Positions 6,539 through 13,576 of a DNA stretch of 15,886 nucleotides are shown in pieces (the stretch's first letter is position 1; every line of letters begins with the position of its first letter). This DNA is from Candidatus Cloacimonas sp. (GTDB lineage Bacteria > Cloacimonadota > Cloacimonadia > Cloacimonadales > Cloacimonadaceae). The stretch is taken from positions 1 through 15,886 of the forward strand of contig JALOCJ010000016.1 of the NCBI GenBank assembly GCA_023227825.1, given 5' to 3'. The notes under the pieces are model-generated. The model did no database searches and was not told the DNA's origin. It saw only the letters and a program-made list of their open reading frames with translations. Position numbers and translations under genes: made by a program.

Positions 6539-7333
6539 ATGGAAGAGATAATTATAATTACTATTGCTACTTATACCAATCTTTTTGAAGCAGAACTGGC
6601 AAAAGGTCTTTTAGAAGATTCCGGTTTTCATCCCAATCTGCTAAATGAGCGAATAATGGGTATGTATGCTTCAATTGCAGGAGATATGTATAAAGTAGAA
6701 TTGCAGGTTCCGGAACAGGAAGAAAAAGATGCCAAAGAACTGTTAACCTGTCTTGAAGATTCGGACTATGTAACCCGCATCCTGAAAAGTGAAGGAGCCC
6801 TTCTGGAAGGTCATTTTCAGTTAACTTCCGGAAAACATAGCAATCACTACATTGAAAAAGTGAGAATTTTGCAAAATCCTGCTGCTGCTCATAACCTTTG
6901 TAAACGCCTTGCAGAACGCTTAGCTGAATATGAATTTGATGCTGTTATTAGCCCTGCTTATGGAGCTATAGCTCTGGGCTTTGAGACAGCTTATCTGATA
7001 GGAAAAAACTTTTTATTTACGCAGCGCAAGGAGGGTGAAATGTTTATCCGCAGCGGTTTTAACCTTTCCTCTATGCAGAAAATAGCTATCGTGGAAGATA
7101 TTCTTACTACCGGTGGAAGTATTCAGGAAGTTATTTCCTGTGTCCAGAATAAAGATTTGGAAGTAGTTGTAATTGGTGTCCTTGTTGATCGCAGTGGTGG
7201 AAAAATAGAGTTTTCTGCTCCTTTGGAAACATTGCTCAGTCTGGAAATTCCTGCTTTTGAAAAAGAAAATTGCAATGCTTGCAAACAAGGTATTCCCTTA
7301 TCAATACCTGGAAGCAGTGATAAAATACAATAG
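6539..7333 (+). CDS. pyrE: DUF2007 domain fused to orotate phosphoribosyltransferase
   Basis: 264 residues, starting at ATG 6539 after GGAGGAG. Residues 1-75 resemble the DUF2007 'putative signal transducing protein' domain (TNLFEAELAKGLLEDSGF, then VELQVPEQEEKDAKELL). Residues 78-264 are orotate phosphoribosyltransferase, which joins orotate and PRPP to give OMP in UMP synthesis. GHFQLTSGKHS (91-101) fits the substrate region, RKEGEM (163-168) the catalytic loop, and VEDILTTGGS (185-194) the PRPP-binding motif. The loop and the C-terminal CNAC-KQGIP match the Thermus/archaeal-like branch rather than the E. coli form. The fusion is a single open frame with no internal start beside a ribosome binding site at the junction. 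The extra domain's role is unknown and may be regulatory. Confidence 0.88.
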   Translation: MEEIIIITIATYTNLFEAELAKGLLEDSGFHPNLLNERIMGMYASIAGDMYKVELQVPEQEEKDAKELLTCLEDSDYVTRILKSEGALLEGHFQLTSGKHSNHYIEKVRILQNPAAAHNLCKRLAERLAEYEFDAVISPAYGAIALGFETAYLIGKNFLFTQRKEGEMFIRSGFNLSSMQKIAIVEDILTTGGSIQEVISCVQNKDLEVVVIGVLVDRSGGKIEFSAPLETLLSLEIPAFEKENCNACKQGIPLSIPGSSDKIQ

Positions 7334-7341
7334 ATTTCTTT

Positions 7342-8784
7342 ATGCCTAAGATATCAATCGTCACTTTCCTGTCTGAAGAAGTCCCCTTAATTATTAATGC
7401 TTGTGAGTTTTTCCCCATCAAAAAAGAACTGGAGCTGGAAATAATTTGTCCCTATGAAGATACTCTAAAATATAAGGCGGATAATTTACATTTAACAGGG
7501 TTAAACAATTTTGCTGCACTTCCTGTTCCTACCCCTCAAAATATCTGTTTTTTTGCCAGTCCTGCTTCCTTTCTATATTACTGCAAGCAAGAAAATATTA
7601 ATTCATCTCTCCTTTATGTACATCCTGATTTAGCGGTTTTAGAACTTAAAGGCAATAGACCATTTCTTACGGACCTTGCCGCTTATGATTTACGCCCTTG
7701 TGTTTTGGAAGGTGATCCTGCTGAGAACTTATATGATAAAAAAGAAGAATTGATATATTTTGAGGATTTCCCTCAGTTTATTGAAGGTAAAAAACCAAAC
7801 AATGTTTTAATCAGCACAAATTTTAGGTTTGTAGAAATACTCGTAAATATAGATAATGAAAATTGGGAACTATTTCACCCGGAACTAAACTATCGCAACC
7901 TCTGTGTAACTAATGGCAAGCCATATAACTTACTTCTATGTGCTCAAAAACAGTTACTAAATATGTCTCGCCCTCTGGACGATATATATGATCTAGCAGG
8001 GGTTCGCTTTTGCAAAAAAAATAATACAAGTGCTTATTCTTTTTTTGCAGAACATTACGATGACTATATGGCACAGGTTGACTATACGCTTTGGGTAAAT
8101 AATGTTTTGAATTGGTTCAAAAAATATTCTTCTCTGCAATTGAGTAAAATTCTGGAACTTGCCTGTGGAACTGCCAATGTTTCAATTCAATTAGTTCAAA
8201 AAGGATATAATGTTACTGCCTGTGATAATTCCATAGATATGCTGAAAGCTGCAGCTAATAAACCTGTAAAACCTAAATTATACTATGCTGCATTGACCGA
8301 TCCCATTCCTGATAATAACTGTCAGCTTGTGCTTTGTATGTTTGACAGCATCAATTACCTTACTCAAACAAAACAGATAGCTGTTTTGCTAAAGGAAGTG
8401 TCACTTGCTTTGGCAACCGGTGGTTTATTTATTTTTGATATTTCCACCTGGGAAAATAGCATTGATAATTTTGCCCATCTTTGTGATTTGCACCGTTATA
8501 ATGATGGTCTTATGGTTCATCAGGCATATTTTAATAGCGCTCAATTGATCCAGTTATCCACTCTGCATTTTTTTAAAAAGAATCCTTTGGGTTACAGCTA
8601 TCAGTTTGAACAGCATCAGCAAAGGGTCTATTATTCCTATGAACTAATTGAAATTATCCATAATTCTCCCTTAAAACTTATCGCTATTCACAGCTCTGAT
8701 ATCACAAAAAACCTCTATCCCAGACATTTAACCGGTATAGATGTTAAATTTAGTCGCTTGTTTTTCATTCTGCAAAAGGAATAA
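7342..8784 (+). CDS. Two-part protein: unknown N-terminal domain plus class I SAM-dependent methyltransferase
   Basis: 480 residues. From about residue 230 on it is a class I methyltransferase: YSFFAEHYDDYMAQVDY precedes the SAM-binding motif I ELACGTA (272-278), then an acidic residue at the end of the next strand (CDNSIDML), motif II-like LVLCMFDSINYL, and GGLFIFDIST. This resembles small-molecule methyltransferases of the YqeM-like kind. The substrate is unknown. The first ~225 residues (MPKISIVTFLSEEVPL onward) match nothing I recognise. They look like a soluble alpha/beta domain with no membrane segment. The gene begins 8 nt after pyrE with no strong ribosome binding site and is followed by rnhB after 2 nt, so it is probably cotranscribed. 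Confidence 0.8.
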   Translation: MPKISIVTFLSEEVPLIINACEFFPIKKELELEIICPYEDTLKYKADNLHLTGLNNFAALPVPTPQNICFFASPASFLYYCKQENINSSLLYVHPDLAVLELKGNRPFLTDLAAYDLRPCVLEGDPAENLYDKKEELIYFEDFPQFIEGKKPNNVLISTNFRFVEILVNIDNENWELFHPELNYRNLCVTNGKPYNLLLCAQKQLLNMSRPLDDIYDLAGVRFCKKNNTSAYSFFAEHYDDYMAQVDYTLWVNNVLNWFKKYSSLQLSKILELACGTANVSIQLVQKGYNVTACDNSIDMLKAAANKPVKPKLYYAALTDPIPDNNCQLVLCMFDSINYLTQTKQIAVLLKEVSLALATGGLFIFDISTWENSIDNFAHLCDLHRYNDGLMVHQAYFNSAQLIQLSTLHFFKKNPLGYSYQFEQHQQRVYYSYELIEIIHNSPLKLIAIHSSDITKNLYPRHLTGIDVKFSRLFFILQKE

Positions 8785-8786
8785 TA

Positions 8787-9410
8787 GTGACAATCCTTTA
8801 TCAGAATGACTTAGAATTCTATAAAGCTAACGGTCTTTTTACCGGAATTGATGAAGCCGGCCGCGGAGCTTTAGCTGGTCCTGTTGTAGTTGCTGCAGTG
8901 GTTTTAAACTACGAACATATTATTGAAGGTATCAACGATTCCAAGTTGCTTATACCCAAAAAACGCGAAGAACTCTATCTGCAAATTGTAGAAAATGCTA
9001 TTGACTATAGCATTGTGGAAATCAGCCCTGCTTATATTGATAGATCCAATATTCTGAAGGCAACTCTTTTCGGGTTTAAAAAGGCATTCTTCCAGCTGAA
9101 ATGCCAACCCCGACACTGTCTTATAGACGGAAGAGATATTCACTTTGAACTAAAACCTTACGCCAAAGCCATCATAAAAGGTGATCAACTCTATGCCTCT
9201 ATTGCTGCTGCCTCTATTTTAGCTAAAGTCCATAGAGATAAACTAATGCTTGCTTATGATGATATCTATCCTGAATATGGTTTTGCTTCTAATAAGGGCT
9301 ATGGAACTGAATATCACACTAAAATGATCCATAGTTTTGGATTATCTCCGATACATAGAAAAAGCTTTAAAATTCCCGGAACGAGAAGTCAAAAGGTCTT
9401 GGGGTCTTGA
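8787..9410 (+). CDS. rnhB: Ribonuclease HII
   Basis: 207 residues, the cytoplasmic endonuclease that cuts RNA strands in RNA-DNA hybrids and removes misincorporated ribonucleotides. The signature GIDEAGRGALAGP (20-32) holds catalytic Asp22 and Glu23. Asp114 lies in LIDGRD. ASILAKVHRD and the NKGYGT segment near the C terminus complete the family pattern. The start is GTG 8787 with AAAGGA 6 nt before it, almost abutting the methyltransferase stop. The last codons (KVLGS) and the stop lie inside an 8-bp tandem repeat (9395-9434), so the original C terminus was probably overwritten by repeat growth or insertion. Confidence 0.95.
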   Translation: MTILYQNDLEFYKANGLFTGIDEAGRGALAGPVVVAAVVLNYEHIIEGINDSKLLIPKKREELYLQIVENAIDYSIVEISPAYIDRSNILKATLFGFKKAFFQLKCQPRHCLIDGRDIHFELKPYAKAIIKGDQLYASIAAASILAKVHRDKLMLAYDDIYPEYGFASNKGYGTEYHTKMIHSFGLSPIHRKSFKIPGTRSQKVLGS

Positions 9411-9434
9411 GGTCTTGGGGTCTTGAGGTTTTGA
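9395..9434. repeat. 8-bp tandem repeat, five units, overlapping rnhB 3' end
   Basis: Units GGTCTTGG, GGTCTTGA, GGTCTTGG, GGTCTTGA and GGTTTTGA run without gaps. The rnhB TGA stop (9408-9410) is formed by the second unit and the base pattern of the repeat. Confidence 0.9.
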
Positions 9435-9479
9435 TGAAATGAAGAATGAATTGAACCAGGAAAATATTGGCAAATTTAT

Positions 9480-9560
9480 GGTTGAGAAGGTTGAGAAGGT
9501 TTAGATGGTTGAGATGGTTTAGATGGTTGAGGAGGTTTAGAAGGTTTAGATGGTTGAGAT
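9480..9560. repeat. 9-bp minisatellite, nine units, left arm
   Basis: Nine exact-length units of consensus GGTTKAGAW, such as GGTTGAGAA and GGTTTAGAT. The array at 9981-10079 is the same 9-mer family on the opposite strand, so the two form an inverted pair. Confidence 0.9.
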
Positions 9561-9565
9561 ACATT

Positions 9566-9615
9566 AAAGCCCGAAGGGCGACACAATAATAGCGATGGGT
9601 GCGTAAGCCCCTCGG
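9566..9615. repeat. REP-like dispersed repeat, copy 2
   Basis: AAAGCCCGAAGGGCGA is followed by ATAATAGCGATGGGTGCGTAAGCCCCTCGG. It is related to 3067-3112, and a short inverted remnant (CCCTCCGGGCTTTTAA) lies at 9958-9973. CCC-GAA-GGG is a mini-hairpin, and the outer GGGC and GCCC can pair. Confidence 0.65.
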
Positions 9616-9649
9616 AAAATGAAGAATTAAAAATGAGTAATCACTATGC

Positions 9650-9727
9650 AAGTCAGGAGTCGTCACTGCCATTAATAATTTATACACATCCCTCAAATTT
9701 GTTTGGCAGTGAGGACTCGTGACGACT
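9650..9727. repeat. Hairpin element B, copy 1
   Basis: The arms AAGTCAGGAGTCGTCACTGCC and GGCAGTGAGGACTCGTGACG-ACTT form an imperfect inverted repeat around an AT-rich loop of about 34 nt. A second copy in opposite orientation is at 13262-13336. Confidence 0.75.
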
Positions 9728-9731
9728 TGTT

Positions 9732-9768
9732 TCACGCAGATTTCATAGATTTTATTTATGATTGGTCA
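9732..9768. repeat. CACGCAGATTT-type spacer between B and A elements
   Basis: CACGCAGATTTCATAGATTT to GATTGGT. The corresponding inverted stretch lies at 13222-13256 between the same two hairpin elements, and a related CACGCAGATTTCGCTGATT is at 15436-15454. It belongs to a CACGCAGATT-like repeat family. Confidence 0.55.
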
Positions 9769-9773
9769 CTGCC

Positions 9774-9844
9774 GTCATGAGTCATATGCTCCAAAAAAGT
9801 TATCTCCAAGCCAATAAGTTATCAAGGCACAAATGACTCCTGAC
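9774..9844. repeat. Hairpin element A, copy 1
   Basis: The left arm GTCATGAGTCATATG faces the right arm CAAATGACTCCTGAC, an imperfect stem of about 18-20 bp around a loop of about 35 nt. Related copies are at 9863-9932, 13142-13212, 13338-13393 and 15607-15676. Confidence 0.75.
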
Positions 9845-9862
9845 TTTAGATTGGTCAATACC

Positions 9863-9932
9863 GTCATGAGTCATATGTGCCCCAAAAGTTATTTCACAGG
9901 AGGAAATTCTCAAGGCACAAATGACTCCTGAC
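9863..9932. repeat. Hairpin element A, copy 2
   Basis: The left arm GTCATGAGTCATATGTGCC pairs with the right arm GGCACAAATGACTCCTGAC with few mismatches. The loop is CCCAAAAGTTATTTCACAGG followed by a purine-rich stretch. It repeats copy 1 after an ATTGGTCA spacer. Confidence 0.8.
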
Positions 9933-9980
9933 TTTAATGGTTGACGGGAACTTCAACCCTCCGGGCTTTTAAGGAATCTC

Positions 9981-10079
9981 AACTTTCTAAACCCTCTCAA
10001 CCCTCTCAACCCTCTCAACCTTCTCAACCATCTAAACCTTCTCAACCTCCTAAACCTTCTCAACCCTCTCAACCTTTTT
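9981..10079. repeat. 9-bp minisatellite, eleven units, right arm (inverted)
   Basis: Eleven units of consensus AACCYTCTC (variants AACCATCTA, AACCTCCTA) occupy exactly 99 bp. This is the reverse complement of the array at 9480-9560. An apparent QPS-repeat reading frame through it is a by-product of the period being a multiple of three. Confidence 0.9.
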
Positions 10080-10121
10080 CTCTCCGCTCTCAGCTCTCCG
10101 CCCTCCGCTCTCCGCTTTCTC
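10080..10121. repeat. 7-bp tandem repeat at ndk 3' end
   Basis: Five units (CTCTCCG, CTCTCAG, CTCTCCG, CCCTCCG, CTCTCCG) plus a degenerate sixth directly abut the ndk stop codon. The same 7-bp family occurs at 13514-13576, at the udk 3' end. Confidence 0.8.
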
Positions 10122-10545
10122 AATCCTTTCTTTCGGTGTCCTCTGTTTTAAAAATAATTCCTATTTCTCGCTTAGCGCTAATAACTGAATCGGAGGCATG
10201 GACTGCATTTTCCGTAATTCCTTCAGCATAAAGATAGCGAATAGTTCCCGGTTTTCTTATAGCGGGGTTTACATCTCCGATTAAATCTCGTAACTCCTGA
10301 ACTGCGTTTTCTTTCTGGACAATAATTGCCACTGTGAAGTCCGACATCATAAAGTTCAGTAAGTTTTCATAGAAATCCTTTCCCCTGTGTTCTGCATAAA
10401 AGTTTTCTGCCAATTCCCGATCAAAGCGAAAAAGCTTTAGAGCACAAAAATGAAAGTCATTTTCTTCCAGAATAGTAATAATATGCCCTATATGCTTATT
10501 GCGCACTGCATCTGGTTTAATTAGCAGAAGTGATTTTTCCTTCAT
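10120..10545 (-). CDS. ndk: Nucleoside diphosphate kinase
   Basis: 141 residues, the usual size. It transfers the gamma phosphate of a nucleoside triphosphate to NDPs through a phospho-histidine in the cytoplasm. Visible are Lys10 in LLIKPDAV, Tyr50, GDVNPAIRKPGTIR (90-103) and the active-site His116 in NAVHASDS. The ATG overlaps the stop of the upstream gene by 4 bp (ATGA), indicating coupled translation. The C-terminal tail (EDTERKD) ends at the edge of a 7-bp repeat array. The gene converges with rnhB across the repeat block. Confidence 0.95.
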   Translation of the reverse strand: MKEKSLLLIKPDAVRNKHIGHIITILEENDFHFCALKLFRFDRELAENFYAEHRGKDFYENLLNFMMSDFTVAIIVQKENAVQELRDLIGDVNPAIRKPGTIRYLYAEGITENAVHASDSVISAKREIGIIFKTEDTERKD

Positions 10546-10865
10546 TTTGCCGTATAAACGGTTTCTATGTAATCCAACGCTGCAACTTTAATAGCGATAT
10601 CACGGTTTAGAACCATACTCATTTTGATTTTGTGTTTCAAGATATCAGTCCAAATCTCGTACATATCGTTGGGTTTAAATTCAATTCCGGTATATAACTT
10701 CAGCATATCCTGGTAGAAATCATCCCGGTCAGAATCTACTCTGGCGATAACGAGTTTTGGGGTTTCCGGACAAACATCGTATTCCTTATAACGAATATCC
10801 ACAACTACATAGCCCAACTTTAGCAGGTTTTCATAGTTAATCTGTAAGTCCTCATGATTTAGCAT
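10542..10865 (-). CDS. Unknown small protein translated together with ndk
   Basis: 107 residues from ATG 10865, chosen because GGGAG lies 8 nt upstream. An in-frame TTG at 10913 would add 16 residues without a comparable ribosome binding site. I do not recognise the family. The protein is acidic and soluble, with no signal peptide or membrane segment. It has a YVVVDIRYKEYDV strand pattern and a KLVIARVDSDRDDFYQDML stretch that suggest a small alpha/beta fold. It ends in the ATGA overlap with ndk, so dosage of the two products is linked. A functional tie to nucleotide metabolism is only inferred from this coupling. Confidence 0.75.
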   Translation of the reverse strand: MLNHEDLQINYENLLKLGYVVVDIRYKEYDVCPETPKLVIARVDSDRDDFYQDMLKLYTGIEFKPNDMYEIWTDILKHKIKMSMVLNRDIAIKVAALDYIETVYTAK

Positions 10866-10913
10866 TTCTTTATCTCCCAAGTTAAATAATTCTGGACAAA
10901 ACACAGGATTCAA

Positions 10914-10989
10914 AATCCTTGTAAAACAAAGCAGAAATCAAGCCCTGCTCTGTCAAGAAGAATTTATTGCCCATAAAGGAACTTAAAAA
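10914..10989. promoter_or_regulatory. Divergent control region between the ndk pair and uvrB
   Basis: This short gap must hold the start signals for both divergent units. On the minus strand TTGACA (10956-10951) begins TTGACAGAGCAGGGCTTGA, but the -10 at 17 nt (TGCTTT) is poor. For uvrB, AAAGGA (10975-10980) lies 9 nt before ATG. No clear -35/-10 pair was found for uvrB. Confidence 0.35.
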
Positions 10990-12993
10990 ATGCAACGCTT
11001 CAAACTTGTGAGTGATTATACTCCTTCAGGTGATCAGCCAGAAGCCATAGAAACCCTGATTAAAGGGATTGCAGAAGGCAAAAAGCACCAGGTTCTTTTA
11101 GGCGTTACAGGTAGCGGTAAGACCTTTACAATAGCTAATGTGATTGAACGCTTGAATCGTCCTACCCTTGTTTTATCACATAATAAAACCCTTGCCGCTC
11201 AGCTTTATGGTGAATTGAAACAACTTTTTCCAGATAATGCAGTGGAATATTTTATCAGCTATTATGATTACTATCAGCCAGAAGCATATATTCCGGGTAA
11301 AGATATTTATATTGAAAAAGATAGCAGTATAAACGAACAGATAGAGAAACTTCGTTTACGGGCTACAATGAGTTTAATGGAACGCAGAGATGTTATCATT
11401 GTTTCTTCTGTATCCTGTATTTATGGTCTTGGTGTTCCCGAAGAATATCGCGAGGCACTGATTTCCCTGAAAAGAGGATTGAGAATGGATAGAGAAGATT
11501 TGATCCATCAATTAGTTGCTGCTCATTATAGTAGAAATGATATTGCCTTTGAGCCAGGTGCCTTCAGGGTTAGAGGTGATGTTGTAGATATTTTTCCTGC
11601 CTATTTGGAACACTGTTTACGCGTAGAATTTTTCGGGGATGAGATTGTGCGTCTGGAAAAACTGCATCCTATTTCCTGTCAAGGTTTAGGGGAAGTAGAA
11701 CAATATGATGTTTACCCCGCAATTCATTTTTTAATGAATGAAGAGAAACTGCGTAAAGCTCTCATCAGTATTGAGCAGGAAATGAATGAACGCGTTGCCT
11801 GGTTTTTACAAAATCAAAAATATCTGGAAGCAGAACGCTTGAAACAACGCACTACTTTTGACCTGGAAATGCTGCGCGAACTGGGTTACTGCAGTGGTAT
11901 TGAAAATTATACCCGACACTTAACAGGAGCTAAACCAGGAGAACCACCAAACTGTTTATTGGATTATTTTCCCGAGGATTTTCTGTTTGTGATTGATGAA
12001 TCCCATGTAACTATCCCTCAAGTGCATGGAATGTTCGGAGGAGATTATACCCGCAAAAAAAACCTGGTGGAATATGGTTTTCGTCTTCCTTCAGCTTTTG
12101 ATAACCGTCCTTTGCGCTTTGAAGAATTTGAAAAGTATATGCACTCTGTAATCTTTGTTTCTGCTACCCCTGCGGATTATGAATTGGGCTTAACTAAAGG
12201 CGAAATTGTGGAACAGGTTATTCGTCCTACCGGTTTACTTGACCCGGAAATTGAAATTAAACCCGTCAAACATCAGGTAGATGACCTCATCACTCAAATC
12301 AGAGAACGCATTACTAAAAAACAAAAGATATTGGTTATGACTTTAACCAAAAGAATGAGTGAAGACCTCAGCATCTTTCTGAATAATGCCGGAATCAAAG
12401 CCCGCTATATGCATAGTGACATAGATAGCATTGAACGCGCTAAAATAATCAGGGACTTCCGCTTAGGTGAATTTGATGTGATTGTGGGAATTAATCTTTT
12501 AAGAGAAGGTTTAGACCTACCGGAGGTCTCTCTGGTAGCTATTTTAGATGCCGATAAAACCGGCTTTCTGCGTTCTACCCGTTCCTTAATTCAAATTTCG
12601 GGACGGGCAGCCAGAAATATTGACGGGAAAGTGATTTTCTATGCTGATGAAATTACCGACGCCATCAAACAAACAGTTCAAGAGACCAATAGACGCCGCT
12701 CTAAACAGCTTGCTTATAATGAAACACACGGAATTACTCCTCAGACCATCTATAAAACAATTGACCAGATTATGCAATCTACTGCCATCGCAGAGGGCTA
12801 TGACAAAATCAGCAAACAGGCAGCTAATGAAAAACCTTCCGCTGAGGACTTTATGCAATATCTGGAACTGGATAATAAAGATAAAATAATTGAACTTCTG
12901 ACTAAAGAAATGAATAAAGCCGCTACTAATCTGGATTTTGAACGAGCAGCAGAAATCAGAGACCGAATTTGGGAACTGCAACAAAATCAGTGA
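10990..12993 (+). CDS. uvrB: Excinuclease ABC subunit B
   Basis: 667 residues, full length. UvrB is the DNA-damage verification helicase-like subunit of nucleotide excision repair. It is loaded by UvrA and then recruits UvrC. Walker A is GVTGSGKT (38-45). The beta-hairpin that clamps DNA contains YYDYYQPEAYIP (91-102). The Walker B box is IDESH (335-339). Helicase domain 2 shows TLTKRMSEDL and NLLREGLDLPEVSLVAILDADK. The C-terminal UVR domain (about 630-662, DFERAAEIRDRI) binds UvrC. The gene is monocistronic, converges with udk, and is followed at once by repeats. Confidence 0.97.
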   Translation: MQRFKLVSDYTPSGDQPEAIETLIKGIAEGKKHQVLLGVTGSGKTFTIANVIERLNRPTLVLSHNKTLAAQLYGELKQLFPDNAVEYFISYYDYYQPEAYIPGKDIYIEKDSSINEQIEKLRLRATMSLMERRDVIIVSSVSCIYGLGVPEEYREALISLKRGLRMDREDLIHQLVAAHYSRNDIAFEPGAFRVRGDVVDIFPAYLEHCLRVEFFGDEIVRLEKLHPISCQGLGEVEQYDVYPAIHFLMNEEKLRKALISIEQEMNERVAWFLQNQKYLEAERLKQRTTFDLEMLRELGYCSGIENYTRHLTGAKPGEPPNCLLDYFPEDFLFVIDESHVTIPQVHGMFGGDYTRKKNLVEYGFRLPSAFDNRPLRFEEFEKYMHSVIFVSATPADYELGLTKGEIVEQVIRPTGLLDPEIEIKPVKHQVDDLITQIRERITKKQKILVMTLTKRMSEDLSIFLNNAGIKARYMHSDIDSIERAKIIRDFRLGEFDVIVGINLLREGLDLPEVSLVAILDADKTGFLRSTRSLIQISGRAARNIDGKVIFYADEITDAIKQTVQETNRRRSKQLAYNETHGITPQTIYKTIDQIMQSTAIAEGYDKISKQAANEKPSAEDFMQYLELDNKDKIIELLTKEMNKAATNLDFERAAEIRDRIWELQQNQ

Positions 12994-13135
12994 AGAGTGA
13001 GATGGCGAGATAGTTATTTTTAGCCACCGAAAACACCGAAAACACCGAAAGATTTTTTACAAAGAGAAAAAGAGAATAAATTGAGAATTGAGAATTGAGA
13101 ATGGAGAATGGAGAATGAATTTAGCGAGATAGTGA
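12994..13135. repeat. Simple-repeat tract after uvrB
   Basis: GTGAGATGGCGAGATAG, then three 9-bp CACCGAAAA-type units (13026-13050), then GATTTTTTACAAAGAGAAAAA, then five 7-bp units TGAGAAT/GGAGAAT (13082-13116), then GCGAGATAGTGAGATAG. The blocks GCGAGATAGTGAGAT, TTTTTTACAAAGAGAAAAAG and TAAATTGAGAAT recur inverted at 15700-15886. No hairpin terminator for uvrB was seen. Confidence 0.7.
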
Positions 13136-13141
13136 GATAGA

Positions 13142-13212
13142 AGCCAGGAGTCATTTGTGCCTTGAAAACTTTCACCTGTGAAATAACTTTTGGGGCACAT
13201 ATGACTCATGAC
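13142..13212. repeat. Hairpin element A, copy 3 (inverted)
   Basis: GCCAGGAGTCATTTGTGCC to GGCACATATGACTCATGAC: element A on the opposite strand relative to copies 1 and 2, with loop TTTCACCTGTGAAATAACTT. Confidence 0.8.
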
Positions 13213-13261
13213 GGCACTGTAGACCAATCACAAATCAAATCTGTGTAGTCTGTGAGAGATG

Positions 13262-13336
13262 GTCGTCATGAGTCCTCACTGCCAAACAAATTTGTGAATT
13301 GCTTAAAAGTTATTTCGGCAGTGACGACTCCTGACT
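13262..13336. repeat. Hairpin element B, copy 2 (inverted)
   Basis: The arms GTCGTCATGAGTCCTCACTG-CC and GGCAGTGACGACTCCTGACT surround a loop with AAACAAATTTGTGAATTGC. The order A, GATTTG spacer, B on this strand is the exact inverse of B, spacer, A at 9650-9844, so the composite of about 195 bp is one repeated unit. Confidence 0.75.
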
Positions 13337-13337
13337 T

Positions 13338-13393
13338 GCATTTGTGCCTTGAGAACTTTCTACGGTGAAATAGCTTTTGGGACACATATGACT
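13338..13393. repeat. Hairpin element A, copy 4 (inverted, diverged)
   Basis: GCATTTGTGCCTTGAGAACTT to GGGACACATATGACT, adjoining element B copy 2. It is followed by CGACTAGAATGAAAAATAGT (13399-13418), which recurs inverted at 15588-15608 beside copy 5. Confidence 0.7.
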
Positions 13394-13460
13394 AATAGCG
13401 ACTAGAATGAAAAATAGTGCTTTTCGGACAATGAATAAATTTAGTTGTCCTTACTAATTA

Positions 13461-13500
13461 ATAATCCCTAAAATCCCTATAATCCTGTTCATCCCATACC
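13461..13500. repeat. Dispersed repeat ATAATCCCTAAAATCCCTAT family, copy 1
   Basis: The stretch continues with AATCCTGTTCATCCCATACC. Its reverse complement, GGTCTGGGATGAACAGGATT onward, is at 15513-15545, the same position in the mirrored block on the other side of the udk-glycosyltransferase pair. Confidence 0.75.
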
Positions 13501-13513
13501 TATTATTTTTTCT

Positions 13514-13576
13514 CTCTGCTCTCAGCCCTCAGCCCTCTGCCCTCAGCTCTCTGCCCCCCGCCCTCTGCTCTCTGCA
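13514..13576. repeat. 7-bp tandem repeat covering the udk 3' end
   Basis: Nine gap-free units of consensus CTCWGCC: CTCTGCT, CTCAGCC (twice), CTCTGCC, CTCAGCT, CTCTGCC, CCCCGCC, CTCTGCT, CTCTGCA. About 34 bp lie inside the coding end of udk and provide its stop codon. Confidence 0.9.

Noticed and set aside
9367..9735. Minus-strand frame rich in Leu-Asn-His repeats
   Set aside because: It is the opposite-strand reading of the left 9-bp array plus the end of rnhB, and is fully explained by the repeats.
9480..10079. CRISPR-like array
   Set aside because: Units of 9 bp without spacers, on two opposite strands, are minisatellites. No direct repeats of 24-40 bp with unique spacers are present, and no cas genes.
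9941..10231. Plus-strand frame encoding a Ser-Gln-Pro repeat protein
   Set aside because: It is produced by the 9-bp minisatellite and runs antisense into the ndk coding end. There is no ribosome binding site and no family.
12586..12984. Minus-strand and second plus-strand frames inside uvrB
   Set aside because: They are shadows of the well-conserved uvrB coding frame, with no start signals or recognisable domains.
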